From Oryzias latipes (lineage: Eukaryota; Chordata; Actinopteri; Beloniformes; Adrianichthyidae), in NCBI RefSeq assembly GCF_002234675.1, contig NC_019876.2, positions 24,019,371 through 24,083,370 of the forward strand: DNA of 64,000 nucleotides. Reading direction: 5' to 3'. The notes under the pieces are model-generated. The model saw nothing but the letters and a program-made list of their open reading frames with translations. It was not told the origin of the DNA and did no database searches. Below, in pieces: positions 11,501 through 24,462 of the stretch. The position numbers were made by a program, and so were the translations under genes. Numbering within the stretch: the first letter of the stretch is position 1; every line of letters starts with the position of its first letter.

Positions 11501-11748
11501 TGAACATGGACAATTCTATTAAGTTTTTCAGAACACTTAGGCTAGGGTAGAAATTGATTTTATAATCTGGATCAGTGTAAATTATTCCAGTAAGTACCAA
11601 ACTTGCCCATGGCTGCCAGGATTCTTGTTATCTTTAGTCCTGATGTTCCCCCCTTCTTCTGGAAGGTCTTTAACAACAGATCTGAATAATGATCTAGCTG
11701 GAACATGAAGGTGGACTCCAGTGGTAATGGGGTGAACTCGGCATTTAC
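8501..11748 (-). CDS. Teleost multigene-family protein, 3' exons (function unknown)
   Basis: Three exons can be read on the minus strand. Exon A is 11748-11598 (starts VNAEFTPLPLEST, includes KKGGTSGLKITRILAAM). Exon B is 9380-9288 (NTSVEKRRECILKAVCLYLN). Exon C is 8818-8501 (DADLDAEQATNEQ... IFIEGVEVLQGVKDVAYG ... ending KGKLYE and TAA). B joins C in phase 0 with good splice sites. A ends in phase 1, which does not fit B, so an intermediate exon is missing or the gene is damaged. I recall this module order (KKGG helix, RRxxxLKxxxxYL, then GVxVLxxVKxVA...LxYTFE) from large families of uncharacterised teleost proteins, some annotated as SAM-domain-like. No catalytic motif is visible. A possible earlier exon lies at about 11900-11860. 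The first exons are not identified. Confidence 0.5.
9400..11229. other. Large intron with repeat and CpG-rich stretch
   Basis: 9420-9515 resembles a common fish MITE end (CCGTAATTTCCAGATTATAAGCCGC). Around 10550-10640 is a CpG-dense stretch built of GCGCGC and GGAGGCG units. The rest is unique-looking sequence without a supported ORF. Confidence 0.4.
11230..11377. mobile_element. MITE, 148 bp
   Basis: Terminal inverted repeats TACTGTATTTTCA (11230-11242) and TGAAAATACGGTA (11365-11377), 12 of 13 matching, with the internal AAGTCTTAAATTTTCTA and GGGCACCCTATG motifs of a very common fish MITE. Confidence 0.7.
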
Positions 11749-11849
11749 CTGAAACACGGAGTAACTCAATCTCAAACGGAATACCAGTATACAGATTACC
11801 ATAGAAGTGTCACAGTGTGATGCTCATGTCCTTAAACAAAATATAGTAG

Positions 11850-14360
11850 CTCATACCTTTAGATACAATTGCAGAACACTCTTTGCATGTCAACATGATC
11901 TAGACAAGAAAAAGAGGATAAAAGATTAGTGTGTGTATCTATCTATATATATCATCATCGATGATGATGACAGAGAGACAGAGAGAGAGATAGATAGATA
12001 TCAAGCGATAAAAAATTTAATACATTTTATCTTAAAGTTATTTTTTGCTGATATCCTAAACTCAAAATATAGGCCACCGCTATGTGCCTGCTTACCATGA
12101 GAGAACTAACCAGGCTTGTTTGAGGAGGGTGAGGGAGAACGGTGGGAGCAGGTGTGCAGAGTTCTTTGAAGTAAGGCAGGAGCCGCCCACCTCCATTTTG
12201 CGTTCGGGTTGACGCTGAGCAGAGGAGTTAACCCGCGCGCACAGAAACTGACGTGTTCGCGGTTTTCTTCCTTCAATACGGGGTCAACAAACACTCAGTT
12301 CTAACGCACAATTAACCAGCGTTACAAATAATTTCTGCCGTTAAAAACATTTGCGTTAACACGGTAATGACGCGTAAAAGGCAAAATTCTTAAAACTTAC
12401 GGTGAACTCAACAGCACACGCTGAAAGAGCTACACTCACTTGCACTGCTACGCTCTGGCCTCCTCCCCTTCCTAAACTGGCGCGAGCGCAGACATGAGCG
12501 TCTCGGCGGGAACTCGGACTTAACATTAGTTCCGCCTCGGCACAAACTTTATGCATTGGGGGACGAGGGGATAAACAAAATAACCTCCAAAACGAAGCAG
12601 TACAAAAGTGATCCAAACAGAATTTGCCCTACCAAATGGTTCGATCAACTACGTGTACCGTTAGTATTTAGCTAACGTTTCAAAATGTTCCCGCCCTCGT
12701 TTTTTTTTTCCAGAAATCAACAGTGCTTGTCACTATCTTGATTATTAATCCCCAATGTAAAAATTTTATACATCGTTTTCATTTGTATGTTTGTTACACT
12801 TAAAGTACTTACCAGAAACTCGATGAAAATTCTTGAGCAAACTACTAGATGAGGAGTCGTCGAGAAATGGCGGCCGCTGTCTTCTTGCTGAATTTTATTG
12901 CGTAATGCGCATGCGTCAGATGAACGGAAAATTTGTTGGGACAACTGTCCTTTTAAAAATTGACTGTGTTAAATAAATTTTATTAAACATTTTTAAATAT
13001 TACCCAAATTGCTATTGTTATTTAAATGCAAAGTAACACCCTTGTTTATATCACTGAAAGTGAATTGATTTAATATTTTCAACATAAATACTTTACATAA
13101 ATAATACTACAGCACTTTTTCATTTCTCTGAGTGCAGATAAGAAAATGTACTGCAAAAATAACTCACATTTCATTTTAATAACCGTTATTTACTGTGCCA
13201 AAGCCGATCATTTACTATCAAGAAATTGTAGTTCTTGGAAAGTGTTGGAGGCTGCACATTTTATTGATGACAGGAGCCTGCTGGCTGGTAGAAATGAGAA
13301 TGCTGGCTGCATTTGGCCTTTACATTTGTGCTGGTTTGAAGTGAAAAGAACAAAATGAGAGTCTGTGTCTAAACGCAAACTTCTGCATGGAACAGTCATC
13401 ACATTCAACGATAAACACAAAATCATTTTAAACTCAAAAATAACATTTATTTAACTTAAGTTTATTTAAATCTGAAAACAATGAAATATGTTCACTTTAC
13501 AAAGATTCATTAACATGAGGCATAAGCACCTTTTTGAGTGTGACTGTGTGTCTGTTTTCTTTTGTATGTACGTGCTTGTATGTGTGGGCGCTTTGGTATG
13601 TGGAGCATGACACCAAAGAAATCTGGGTCGGTGCCATGCAGTAGGTTCTTTCCAGAACAGACTGCAGTTTTAACCACAAACCTATACAAAAGAAGAGCGA
13701 ACACTCAGGCGATCAATGCAACGTGTGGATCAGGGTTTACTTTCTGCTAAATGTGCAGAGGTGTTTCGTCAGACAGGAGATACAGGGCTGCAGAAGAAAC
13801 TGACAAGAACAATTCTATGCAGTATTTTCCTGAATGTATGGACATTGACTTAAGCAGTGCACAAAAGCTCAGCCTGGGGTCGGAATCAGATTTTCCTTGT
13901 GATTTGTCCTGACCCTTTGTGTCATACATTACTGATTCTAAAGATGTTTTTCTCACATACACGTATGGAATCAGTGCTTGTTATTAAACCCTGAGTTGAC
14001 CGTCTGCTGGTAATTTAAATAGAGCTGAGGTCAGACAAAAAGCTCACTAACATGAATACTTAGCTAAAATGACAAAACAATGATAAATAGTCAAAACTCA
14101 CAGTGTTGCCAATTTAGTTGTGATGTGTAGCATATTTTCCATCTCCACAGGAAATATTGTTCAAAACAGCAGCAGGTGACTTTTTGCTGTTTTTGCTGAC
14201 ATATTTGCCCTTTTCTTGGAGCCTGCATCATTTGTATTTTCTCAAAGAGAAGTTGTGTTAGTTCCACCCCTATTAACCCTAATGGCTGAATAAAAATAAA
14301 CATTCTCAATGCTTCAACAAATCAGAGCCCAGTCCAACTAACAGGAAATCAACATGCATG
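11850..14360. other. No gene called; possible 5' region of the 8.5-11.7 kb gene
   Basis: Includes a short TATC/GATA-type microsatellite (11935-12001). A moderately CpG-rich stretch (12180-12920) could hold the promoter and first exon of the minus-strand gene. No ORF here has a recognisable family motif on either strand. Confidence 0.3.
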
Positions 14361-14367
14361 CACAACA

Positions 14368-14782
14368 CTAAGACCAAAAACACAGATCTGAATCGGTTTT
14401 ATATACAGATATGCTTTGGATTTCAGGTTTTGGCTGGAATGTCAGGGCTGCATAGTATCGAACGTTGGATTCCAGGCTCTGTAAACAAGAGTGTTATTAA
14501 TAAATTATTCAAGAATTAATTTTGTTTAGATGAAAGAAAACATGAGTAAATGAATGTGATTACCTCTTTGTGCTGGCGCTCAGGCAGAGCTAAACCACAG
14601 AAAGAGTTTGAGTTTGTCATAAATTTAAATAAAGTTTCATCTGATTTTTCATTTCTATTTGTCAAAACATTTCAGTACCTTTCTGAAAGATTTGATTTTG
14701 ACCGGCAGAAAGATGATGACCATCACAGGAACAAAAATTACACTTCCAAGGATTCCAACCACCAAATTAAAGGCAGGTGTTT
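14368..14782 (-). pseudogene. Duplicated TM/tail exons of an immune receptor, decayed copy
   Basis: Minus strand: a TM exon 14782-14679 (TPAFNLVVGILGSVIF...FLPVKIKSF), a 26-nt exon 14589-14564 (CTCTGCCTGAGCGCC...) and a last exon from 14478 (SLESNVRYYAALTFQPK). This is a copy of the exon set at 15535-15858, about 1.1 kb away. It has lost one T in the run before the TM-exon donor (CTTTCAG against CTTTTCAG), which shifts the phase so that the final exon would stop almost at once. The ITIM position reads RYYAAL rather than LNYAAL. No Ig exon is seen upstream before the second copy. Confidence 0.65.
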
Positions 14783-14849
14783 CTGAGGAAGAGAATAGTA
14801 AACGGATTTCAGCACAAAATTCACTTTTTTTTTACTTTTTTTCCACCCC

Positions 14850-14975
14850 TATTAACCCTAATGACTGAAGAGGTAATCATTCTCAATGCTTTAACACATC
14901 AGAGCCCAGTCCAACTAACAGAAAATCAACATGCTTGATGTACAACACTAAAACCAAAAACACAGATCAGTGGCA
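14850..14975. repeat. Direct duplicate of 14270-14395
   Basis: Both segments share CCCCTATTAACCCTAATG and CAGAGCCCAGTCCAACTAAC. They show that the tandem duplication around the receptor exons extends into 3' flanking sequence. Confidence 0.75.
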
Positions 14976-15254
14976 GGAAGATTAAAAAAAAATGTAATGA
15001 TGTCTGTTTTCTTTAAATCACTGAATAAATAAATGTTATTCCTTGCCTTTTTTTGTCATTTAACAATAAGAATGGTCCTAGAAAAATCAATATGACCAAA
15101 TTTGAAGTTGCCTTAAAAAAACCCAACCCAGAAACCCCACCCACCCAGGGTAACGTTGACCACAGCAGAACTAGAACCACTGGTTTTCAGTTCTCAGCTT
15201 CACTGTTCCCCGTTCTCCCATCCAGTGCTTCACAGCCAAATTAACAAATAAAGG

Positions 15255-15440
15255 TCATTCATTCATCTTCTAATCCGTTTGTTCCTTTTCGGAGTCACAG
15301 GGCTGCTGGGGCCTATCCCAGCCACTCGTGGGCAAAGTCGGGGGAACATCCTGGACAGGTCGCCAGTCTGTTGCAGGGCCACAATCACACACCCATGCAC
15401 ACTTACATTCACACTTGGGTGAATGTGATCATCAGACAAA
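15255..15440 (-). repeat. SINE 3' part, minus orientation
   Basis: The reverse complement matches the 3' portion of the SINE at 33205-33590 (CAACAGACTGGCGACCTGTC, GCTGGGATAGGC, then a ...ACGGATTAGAAGATGAATGAATG tail). Confidence 0.7.
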
Positions 15441-15534
15441 TTCCTCTTTTTATCATTTTGAAACACAGAAATCCCACCAGAGTTCAGAAAGCAGATGATG
15501 AATCTGTTTTATATACAGATATGCTTTGGTCTGG

Positions 15535-15858
15535 TTAAGTCTCAGTTCCTGGACTTCTCTGGGTTTTAGGTTTTGGCTGGAATGTCAGTGCTGCATAGTT
15601 CAGAACGTTGGATTCCAGGCTCTGTAAACAAGAGTGTCATTAATAAATTATTCAAAAATTTTAGATTAGATGAAAGAAAACATGAGTAAATTGATGTGAT
15701 TACCTCTCTGTGCTGGCGCTCAGGCAGAGCTAAACCACAGAAAGAGATTGAGTTTGTCATACATTTAAACAAAGTTTCATCTGATTTTTCATTTCTATTT
15801 GTCAAAACATTTCAGTACCTTTCTGAAAAGATTTGATTTTGACCAGCAGAAAGATGAT
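15535..15858 (-). CDS. ITIM-bearing immune receptor, 3' exons (5' part in gap)
   Basis: Minus strand, 5' truncated by the assembly gap. TM exon >15858-15819 ends ...CAGAAAG/GTACTG in phase 1. Exon 15729-15704 (26 nt) encodes ALPERQHRE. The last exon 15621-15535 encodes SLESNVLNYAALTFQPK..., ending GTET and TAA. All three phases agree, unlike the decayed copy at 14.4-14.8 kb. LNYAAL fits the ITIM consensus (I/V/L/S-x-Y-x-x-L/V/I), so the receptor is predicted to be inhibitory through SH2 phosphatases. The extracellular domains are not visible; NITR, CD300-like or pIgR-like are all possible. Setting among NITR genes supports an Ig-superfamily receptor. Confidence 0.65.
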
Positions 15859-16858
15859 NNNNNNNNNNNNNNNNNNNNNNNNNNNNNNNNNNNNNNNNNN
15901 NNNNNNNNNNNNNNNNNNNNNNNNNNNNNNNNNNNNNNNNNNNNNNNNNNNNNNNNNNNNNNNNNNNNNNNNNNNNNNNNNNNNNNNNNNNNNNNNNNNN
16001 NNNNNNNNNNNNNNNNNNNNNNNNNNNNNNNNNNNNNNNNNNNNNNNNNNNNNNNNNNNNNNNNNNNNNNNNNNNNNNNNNNNNNNNNNNNNNNNNNNNN
16101 NNNNNNNNNNNNNNNNNNNNNNNNNNNNNNNNNNNNNNNNNNNNNNNNNNNNNNNNNNNNNNNNNNNNNNNNNNNNNNNNNNNNNNNNNNNNNNNNNNNN
16201 NNNNNNNNNNNNNNNNNNNNNNNNNNNNNNNNNNNNNNNNNNNNNNNNNNNNNNNNNNNNNNNNNNNNNNNNNNNNNNNNNNNNNNNNNNNNNNNNNNNN
16301 NNNNNNNNNNNNNNNNNNNNNNNNNNNNNNNNNNNNNNNNNNNNNNNNNNNNNNNNNNNNNNNNNNNNNNNNNNNNNNNNNNNNNNNNNNNNNNNNNNNN
16401 NNNNNNNNNNNNNNNNNNNNNNNNNNNNNNNNNNNNNNNNNNNNNNNNNNNNNNNNNNNNNNNNNNNNNNNNNNNNNNNNNNNNNNNNNNNNNNNNNNNN
16501 NNNNNNNNNNNNNNNNNNNNNNNNNNNNNNNNNNNNNNNNNNNNNNNNNNNNNNNNNNNNNNNNNNNNNNNNNNNNNNNNNNNNNNNNNNNNNNNNNNNN
16601 NNNNNNNNNNNNNNNNNNNNNNNNNNNNNNNNNNNNNNNNNNNNNNNNNNNNNNNNNNNNNNNNNNNNNNNNNNNNNNNNNNNNNNNNNNNNNNNNNNNN
16701 NNNNNNNNNNNNNNNNNNNNNNNNNNNNNNNNNNNNNNNNNNNNNNNNNNNNNNNNNNNNNNNNNNNNNNNNNNNNNNNNNNNNNNNNNNNNNNNNNNNN
16801 NNNNNNNNNNNNNNNNNNNNNNNNNNNNNNNNNNNNNNNNNNNNNNNNNNNNNNNNNN
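15859..16858. other. Assembly gap (1,000 N)
   Basis: Exactly 1,000 undetermined bases, probably a placeholder length. It removes the 5' exons of the receptor whose tail lies at 15535-15858. Confidence 1.
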
Positions 16859-17006
16859 CTGATTTCTGATTCTATTAATCATTGTTTTTTATTCATTCAA
16901 AATGCAATTAAATCAATATTTTATCTTTTTTCTTTTCCTTTTTCTTTTTTTTTTATCTCTTATATCCTTTTTTATAATCAATGTTTGAACTTCTTTTCCT
17001 TTCTAT

Positions 17007-17428
17007 TGTCATGGTTTCAGTTTGTTGTCTTTTTTTTTTCGCTTTAGTTCTTGTTCTGTCTTGTTTGGTTCTGTTTCCTGTTTTATTTTGAAAGGTTTCC
17101 TGTCTTGTCATGTTTCTTGAGTTTTACTTCCTTTGGTCCCCATCTGCCCTAATCGTGTTCACCTATGTCTTGTCTGCCCTGTCTGTATATAAGTCTTGTC
17201 TCTGCCTTCCTCCTGTGCTGGTCCATTAACTTCTGCTCATGTTGATCACGTCTTCTTGTCTGGCGTCCATGTCCCTTGCCATGCCACAGTAAGTTTTTGT
17301 TTTTAGTTTTGTCATCCTGCTCTGCAGCACTTTTTGTTAGTTAAATAAACCCACTTGCCCTGAACCCGTTTGCCTCCCGTCTCTGCGCCTGGGTCCTACC
17401 TGCTCTCGAGCCTCCCCCCCACACGACA
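17007..17428 (+). mobile_element. Solo LTR, 422 bp, TSD TCTAT
   Basis: Begins TGTCATGG and ends ACACGACA. It is flanked by a perfect 5-bp duplication TCTAT (17002-17006, 17429-17433). TATATAA at 17186-17192 and AATAAA near 17345 mark promoter and polyadenylation signals. It is the same family as 28130-28536 (minus strand) and 3394-4179. No internal element sequence adjoins, so this is a recombined solo LTR. Confidence 0.9.
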
Positions 17429-17433
17429 TCTAT

Positions 17434-18214
17434 ACATCCAATGAAATTAAACTACAAATCAACAAACACAACTGATAACAAATGTCTCTAAAAAATGATG
17501 TGTATATTTGCAGAACCTTAAAAACACCAAACAAATAACAAATGCTTCCCAATTAAAGCACAAAAAATGGAACACAAAAAAAAAAACCCAAGTTAGAAAT
17601 TGCAATTTGAAAAAGATACTTTTTTCAGCAGCTTTTCAAAATCAATCACCAATTCTACTCTTCTGTGGATGAAACAAAGAACTCCAGAACAATGAAGCCA
17701 TTTCTCTAAGTCTCTCTCACCTTCAGTTTTAAACAAGGTCTGTGAAAATCCACCATACATTGGTCACATGAACTCAGAGACCTGCTAAAAGTGCACAATT
17801 GTAAAAGCTCTTTTATATAGACAACTGTTTGTTTGCTTAGAGCTCTAAATATAAAAAAAATGCTTTTCTATCACCTAGACACAGATGGAGAACCATATCA
17901 ACTGGATTAATAACAGGGTGGCATGTTTAGACAACATGAAGCTGTCCATCACATTTTTGACCTAAACATGTAAACACATCCTTGGCTCTGCGGTTAGGAA
18001 ATGGTATTTGGGAATCTCTTTATACCAGGAGCCAGCCTGGCCATTGGAACATCGCCACAGTGCCCATCCAGACTGGGACAGCAACGGGGTCCACTTCAGA
18101 GCCGTGAGCTGCTGTGTTTAACTCCAGCTGTCCCAGCAAGGGAGACAACTGCAGCAACATCCACTGACCAAGCTGACAAGCCCTGGCAGAAAAGATCCCC
18201 ACAAGAAAAACACT
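17434..18214. other. No gene recognised
   Basis: AT-rich sequence to about 17950. Then a more balanced stretch probably belonging to the hAT relic downstream. No ORF supported. Confidence 0.35.
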
Positions 18215-18840
18215 GGCTAAGGCAGGCTGGTCAAAAAAAAAATAGTTTTGCCATTGTCTTGCAGCTCGCAGATCAAGTGGTTTAGTTTTCCAGTAATGTC
18301 AGTCAAGAATGCAAGTTCAGATTCACAATGTTCATATTCACCATATTCAACAGACATCTCCTCCAATAGCACCTTAAAAATCCTGTGCTGTTTTGCTTTG
18401 CAGCTGAGGTTGTTTACGATTTTCAGAATAAGAGTCATTATATGTCAAGAGCCAATCACTTCTGCACATAAGGCCTGCTGGTGAATGACGCAGCAGTAAT
18501 GCAGACATTTTGGAAAGTCTGGGTCAGCTTTACAGTGAGTGATGAAACCTGTTTGTCTATTGATCATAGCAGGAGTCCCATCTGCAGTCACTGCTACCAG
18601 CTTTTCTAATTGTACCTTTTTCTGCACAAAAACTCCTTCACCGTGTTATACATTTCAACTCCTCTTGTAGTTGTCTGTTAGGGCAGATGTGTCAGGAGTT
18701 CTTCTCTTGTGGAAACCAAAAGCTATGCTGTACTGTTGCCGTCCACAGACTCATCACACTGGACGTTAACCACCTGCACTTTGCAAGATCCCGGTCCAGC
18801 TAATTGGCCAAGTTATCAGACATAGCTGACACTCATCTAG
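18215..18840 (-). pseudogene. hAT-superfamily transposase relic
   Basis: Minus-strand fragments in different frames: a segment near 18800-18620, then KLVAVTADGTPAMINRQTGF...HCCVIHQQALCAEV (18600-18450), then LKIVNNL and GEYEHCESELAFLTDITGKL (18430-18230). The TADGTPAM and CxIHQxALC motifs are hallmarks of domesticated-type hAT transposases (GTF2IRD2, SCAND3 and ZBED-like). Frames shift several times and stops intervene, so it is dead. The N-terminal BED finger and the C-terminal dimerisation domain are not seen. Confidence 0.75.
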
Positions 18841-18977
18841 ACATTGTAGTGGAAATTGAATGAGTTCTATTGTTCTCATCCTTAGGGACAGTGATAGCAA
18901 TTATCATCATTGCTTGAATTTTTTTCATGCTATATGCAAAAGTCTTTGTCCCTTAAGGCAACAGATTACAGCTCCCA

Positions 18978-18997
18978 CCCCCCCCCCCCCCCCCCCC
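18978..18997 (+). repeat. Poly(C) run of 20
   Basis: Twenty consecutive C residues. Base count may be unreliable here. Confidence 0.9.
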
Positions 18998-20799
<1,802 letters not shown>

Positions 20800-22844
20800 T
20801 CACTGCTTCATGCTGTTGTACACGCATTCGCTCCATGTGGGATCCCTTAGTCGTCTGGACCTGTTTGCCAAGTTGGTACAGACGGCTGCATGGTAGACTT
20901 TTTCTGTTGACTTGAAACCCTGTAATTAGAGAGTTCATAAGAACACTATATTTATGAGACGACTGGGAATGAGAAGGATTTATGTATGAAGCAATGGAGA
21001 CTCACAACAACACTCTGGAACTTTGTGTGTTCTCACACCAAAATATTTAAATTGTTTTCAGACAAAACAACTTCAAACTGGCAGCTGCATGATTTCCTTA
21101 TTGCCCCAAAACAAGGACCTTGTCTATGTTTGGGTGCACCATCCATTAAATCCATCCATCCTTTTTCCAAACCCGCTAAAGCCCTTTTGAGCTAGAGCCC
21201 ATCCCAGCAACCGTTTGGGAAGGCAGTTTACACTCTGGACAGGTCTCCAGTCCGTCCCAGGGCCACACAATCACACTCACATCACACTCATAGTCAATTT
21301 AGAGTTTCCAATGAAACTATGCACCAAATCTTTGGATGGTTGGAAACACTGAATAAAAGCCACACATGCACGGGGAGAACATCCAAACTCCTCACTCTGA
21401 GGCTAGACCATGCAGCCCAATATGTGATTAATGTCACTTAATATGTTTTAACTATAGAAGAAACAAGCTGAATATAGCAGAAAAAGGCTGAAAGTAATAC
21501 CAATAGGCCTTCATTTGCAGTGGATCTGATATGATTCAGATTTTCACAGTATTGTGCTAAAGTCTTTGACCAAAGAATAACATTTAGCCGCCTTTAAAAA
21601 AGCATTTTGTAGCTAAACAGTTCCACAGTGTTGCTTAGTGTGTATCCAATAAGTCAAATGAAGTTATTTACCATGGCACCTTTGGGGGGTTGTGATGACC
21701 CTTGTATTAAAAAAAAGAAAGAGATTTAGTCCAAAATGTAATATTTACAAACTCAGATTTTATAAAAAAAAATTAAGAAAAGTTTTAGCTACCTGACATT
21801 TTTCTGTTGTGTGATCTAGTCATCAAGCAAAGTGAGATCCCCAGGAAAACACACAGAAGAGTCGTGAAAAAGAGCGCACCACTCCAGAGATAGTTTTGAT
21901 ACGGGACCTCAGCTTTAGAAAAAACATATATTATGAACAACCTTTTAGTTCAGCTTTTTAGGTTCAAATTTCTAGTGATGTAATAACTCACCTGTGAGGT
22001 CCACCTTGGTTCCGTTTCCAAACAGTATGTGTCCACATGAGACAACAGCACAGTAGTAGATCCCAGCATGAGACTCTGTCAGGTCCGGCAGCTCATAGAC
22101 ACAGCTGTGTGTTTGTGTGTTGTTCTTTCTCTCACACTGATCATTCCTGCCTCCATGAGTGTAAATGAGTCCTGGATGAGAGTCTTCAGAGTCTTTGAAC
22201 CAGTAAACTCTGTGTTCTTCATCACAGCTCCCAGTGTGGACTGTACAGTTCAGAGTCACAGAGTCTCCTGCATGGATGTTCTCAGAGGACGACTGATCCA
22301 CTGAAGTCTGGATGGTTAAATCTGAACCTTTTACATTGACTGTAATACCATCTGAGAATTCAAAGTTGTACAAATAGCTGCTTGCACAGTAATACGTTGC
22401 TGAATCTGAATAATGTAGGTTTGCAATCATCAGGTGATTGTTCCCTTTTCTATTATCCAGTGTAAAGCGTGAACTGTTTCGGAATTCCCCATGGAACACT
22501 CCTTTGTTTTCATATTTGTACGAGATAGAAATGAGCTTCGGCTTCTGCCCTAAGCTTTGTTTATACCAATAAAATCGAGCATCAACCACATCTTCATAGA
22601 AACATTTCAAACTCAAGTTGTCTCCAGGTTTAACGGTCAAAAAATCTGTGTCATGACGGAGAGATGATGACAGGGAGGAGGTTTTTGTCTGAGCTGAAGG
22701 AAGAGCAAACAAAATAAAACACAATAAAAACATAAAGCCATATAATAAATCAAAAAGTCTGGTCTGAACAAAAAAAAAAAGGAACTCACCCATTTCACCA
22801 GAGAACAAAACTGTCAGAAAGATCGCACATGGTATGGATGCCAT
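20800..22844 (-). CDS. nitr: Novel immune-type receptor (NITR), V-I-TM-tail, 341 aa
   Basis: Five exons with GT-AG sites and consistent phases: 22844-22790 (signal peptide MASIPCAIFLTVLFSG), 22693-21992 (V and I domains in one exon), 21912-21793 (TM YLWSGALFFTTLLCVFLGIS), 21700-21672 (29 nt) and 20919-20800 (tail and TGA). The V domain has the Cys pair in LKCFYED and DSATYYCAS, and FYWYKQ in strand C; its J-like end FEFSDGITVNV departs from FGxGTxL. The I domain has the extra cysteines of NITRs (NCTVHTGSCDEEH, DQCERK, THSCVY, YYCAVVSCG) and a good J-like motif LFGNGTKVDL. The tail has KVYHAAV where the sister gene has the ITIM LHYAAI, so the tyrosine is out of register, and VYNSM near the end. 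It is predicted to be a type I membrane receptor of cytotoxic or other lymphoid cells. A SINE piece sits in intron 4. Confidence 0.85.
21140..21420 (-). repeat. SINE body and 3' end inside NITR intron 4
   Basis: The reverse complement carries GTTTGGATGTTCTCCCCGTG, then CTGGAGACCTGTCCAGAG, GCTGGGATGGGCTCTAG and a GGATGGATGG end, matching the SINE at 33205-33590. The tRNA-like head is mostly missing. Confidence 0.7.
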
Positions 22845-22891
22845 AGTCTTCAGATTTTCTTCCTCAACAATAGCTCTTAATCCCTTCTTTG

Positions 22892-22901
22892 CCTTTTATT
22901 G
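22892..22901 (-). promoter_or_regulatory. TATA-like box of the first NITR
   Basis: CAATAAAAGG on the minus strand, 48-57 nt upstream of the ATG. The spacing is close to that of the TATAAAG of the plus-strand NITR (46-52 nt before its ATG). Confidence 0.5.
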
Positions 22902-24462
22902 ACAGGGTGTGTTTGACAGAATGGACACTTGTGATGTAACACTCCCTCATACTGACACCGTCTGTTAAGTTCAGTGTCACATTTTCTGCAGATTTCTGAG
23001 AAAAGGTTAGCTCTTCGCACACAAAAACCACAAACTTACATCTTTCCTGCAGGGCTATCCAAACTGACACATTTGTGACCAAAGCTGAGTATTTGCATGC
23101 ATCAGCCTCCCAGCAGTTTCTTTTGTCTCATTTCATGTTACTCGCTTGTCTTAAATGTTAAGGGTGGTGCTAGAACTGTAGGTAACTTTTAGAAATAATG
23201 TTAGCGATTTGCAATGTATATTTAGTGAAGTATTATTGTTTTTTAAACATTTATCTCTAATAATAGATACTGTTTTAATCTTGCAGGTTACTCAGTTGTT
23301 TTGGATGTTGTATTTTAAGCTTTTTCTGAATGTTTCTAAAAAGAAAGTTTACTGACTTCCCATTACATTTTTTTAATGTGTCTAGGGCTGTGAACTGTGT
23401 ATTTGCAAGAATCTGGCGATATGATACATATCACTATAGAAGTCACAATATGACGTTTTCCAAAGTATATTGCAAAATTGTACTAGGGATAAGATATCAC
23501 AATTTTTCAGTGTGTGATTTTGAAAATTCTTTGTCTGAATACTAAAGAACCTTTTACATAAAATTGCATAAAATATGTTTAATTTAAAGTGCCTATACCA
23601 TGTTAATATTTCATAGTAAACAATATCCTTCTCATGGGTTGGGAGGGGCTGGTGCTCAGAGCGCAGGATTCTAAACGAAACTCAGAAATGCATGAACGGA
23701 TCAAAATAACGCTTTGAGGTTTCTTTTCTTTGGAGAAATTAACATTACAATTCACTTAAAAGCTTTAGAAAAATAGATTTTGCACAGACTAGGCTCTGTA
23801 ATTATCAAATCAAAGTCCTTTTTTCATCTTTTAAGCTTTATCAAAAAGTGCTCCCAGTGGTCTTTTAATTATGATCATGCCACTTTTTCACCAAAAACAA
23901 AAACAAAAAAGTCATTTTCTAGTTTCTGCACAGTAGCAGGAGTTCATAAGAAATTCACCTTTGAGTTGTGGGTGGAAGGAGCCTGTGGCTCGATTCTCGC
24001 TTCTAAATCACGACCACGAGGTATTTTTTTGTTTGCTCCTGATCTTCAGTGATTTGAAAAAAGAAATACTTAGAGAAAAATGCCACAGAACATGGTAAAA
24101 ACACCAAATACACAATTTTATTCTGAGTGGTTCTTTAAACACTGCAACTGTTTCTTATACACAAGTTACTTTAACCTAAAAAAACTCAGTTATTTTCTTT
24201 TGGTAAATTAAGACATATTTGTCATCGCGTCACATTGTCTGGCATTTACGACAAAATATTTTTCAGTATAAAAGAACAAAAAAAGCATAAATATACTTTA
24301 GCCAATAGGGTTCTGCCTGTTATTGAGAAAAAACGTGCCTCTAAGTCAGCTTAAAAGTTCTTATAAATTTAGCAAGTGGCTGCTGGATTACAAGACAAAA
24401 GAACCAATAAAAAATTTTCAACATGGGAGATTATCTATTCCAGCGGATAATGGCGAGGTAGC
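22902..24462. other. No gene; contains interspersed repeat 23580-24050
   Basis: Segment 23580-23790 is an inverted copy of 4595-4830. The 23930-24010 part (GCAGGAGTTCATAAGAAATT, then GTTGTGGGTGG) is repeated inverted near 41130-41200. The remainder is AT-rich with no supported ORF. Confidence 0.5.

Noticed and set aside
15799-17047. Three 350-400 aa open frames across the N run
   Set aside because: Undetermined bases cannot contain stops; only the exon edge at 15819-15858 is meaningful.
22068-22304. Plus-strand ORF repeated in three places (also minus strand at 44934 and 48103)
   Set aside because: It is the antisense of the conserved I-domain coding sequence, so it recurs wherever the I domain occurs.
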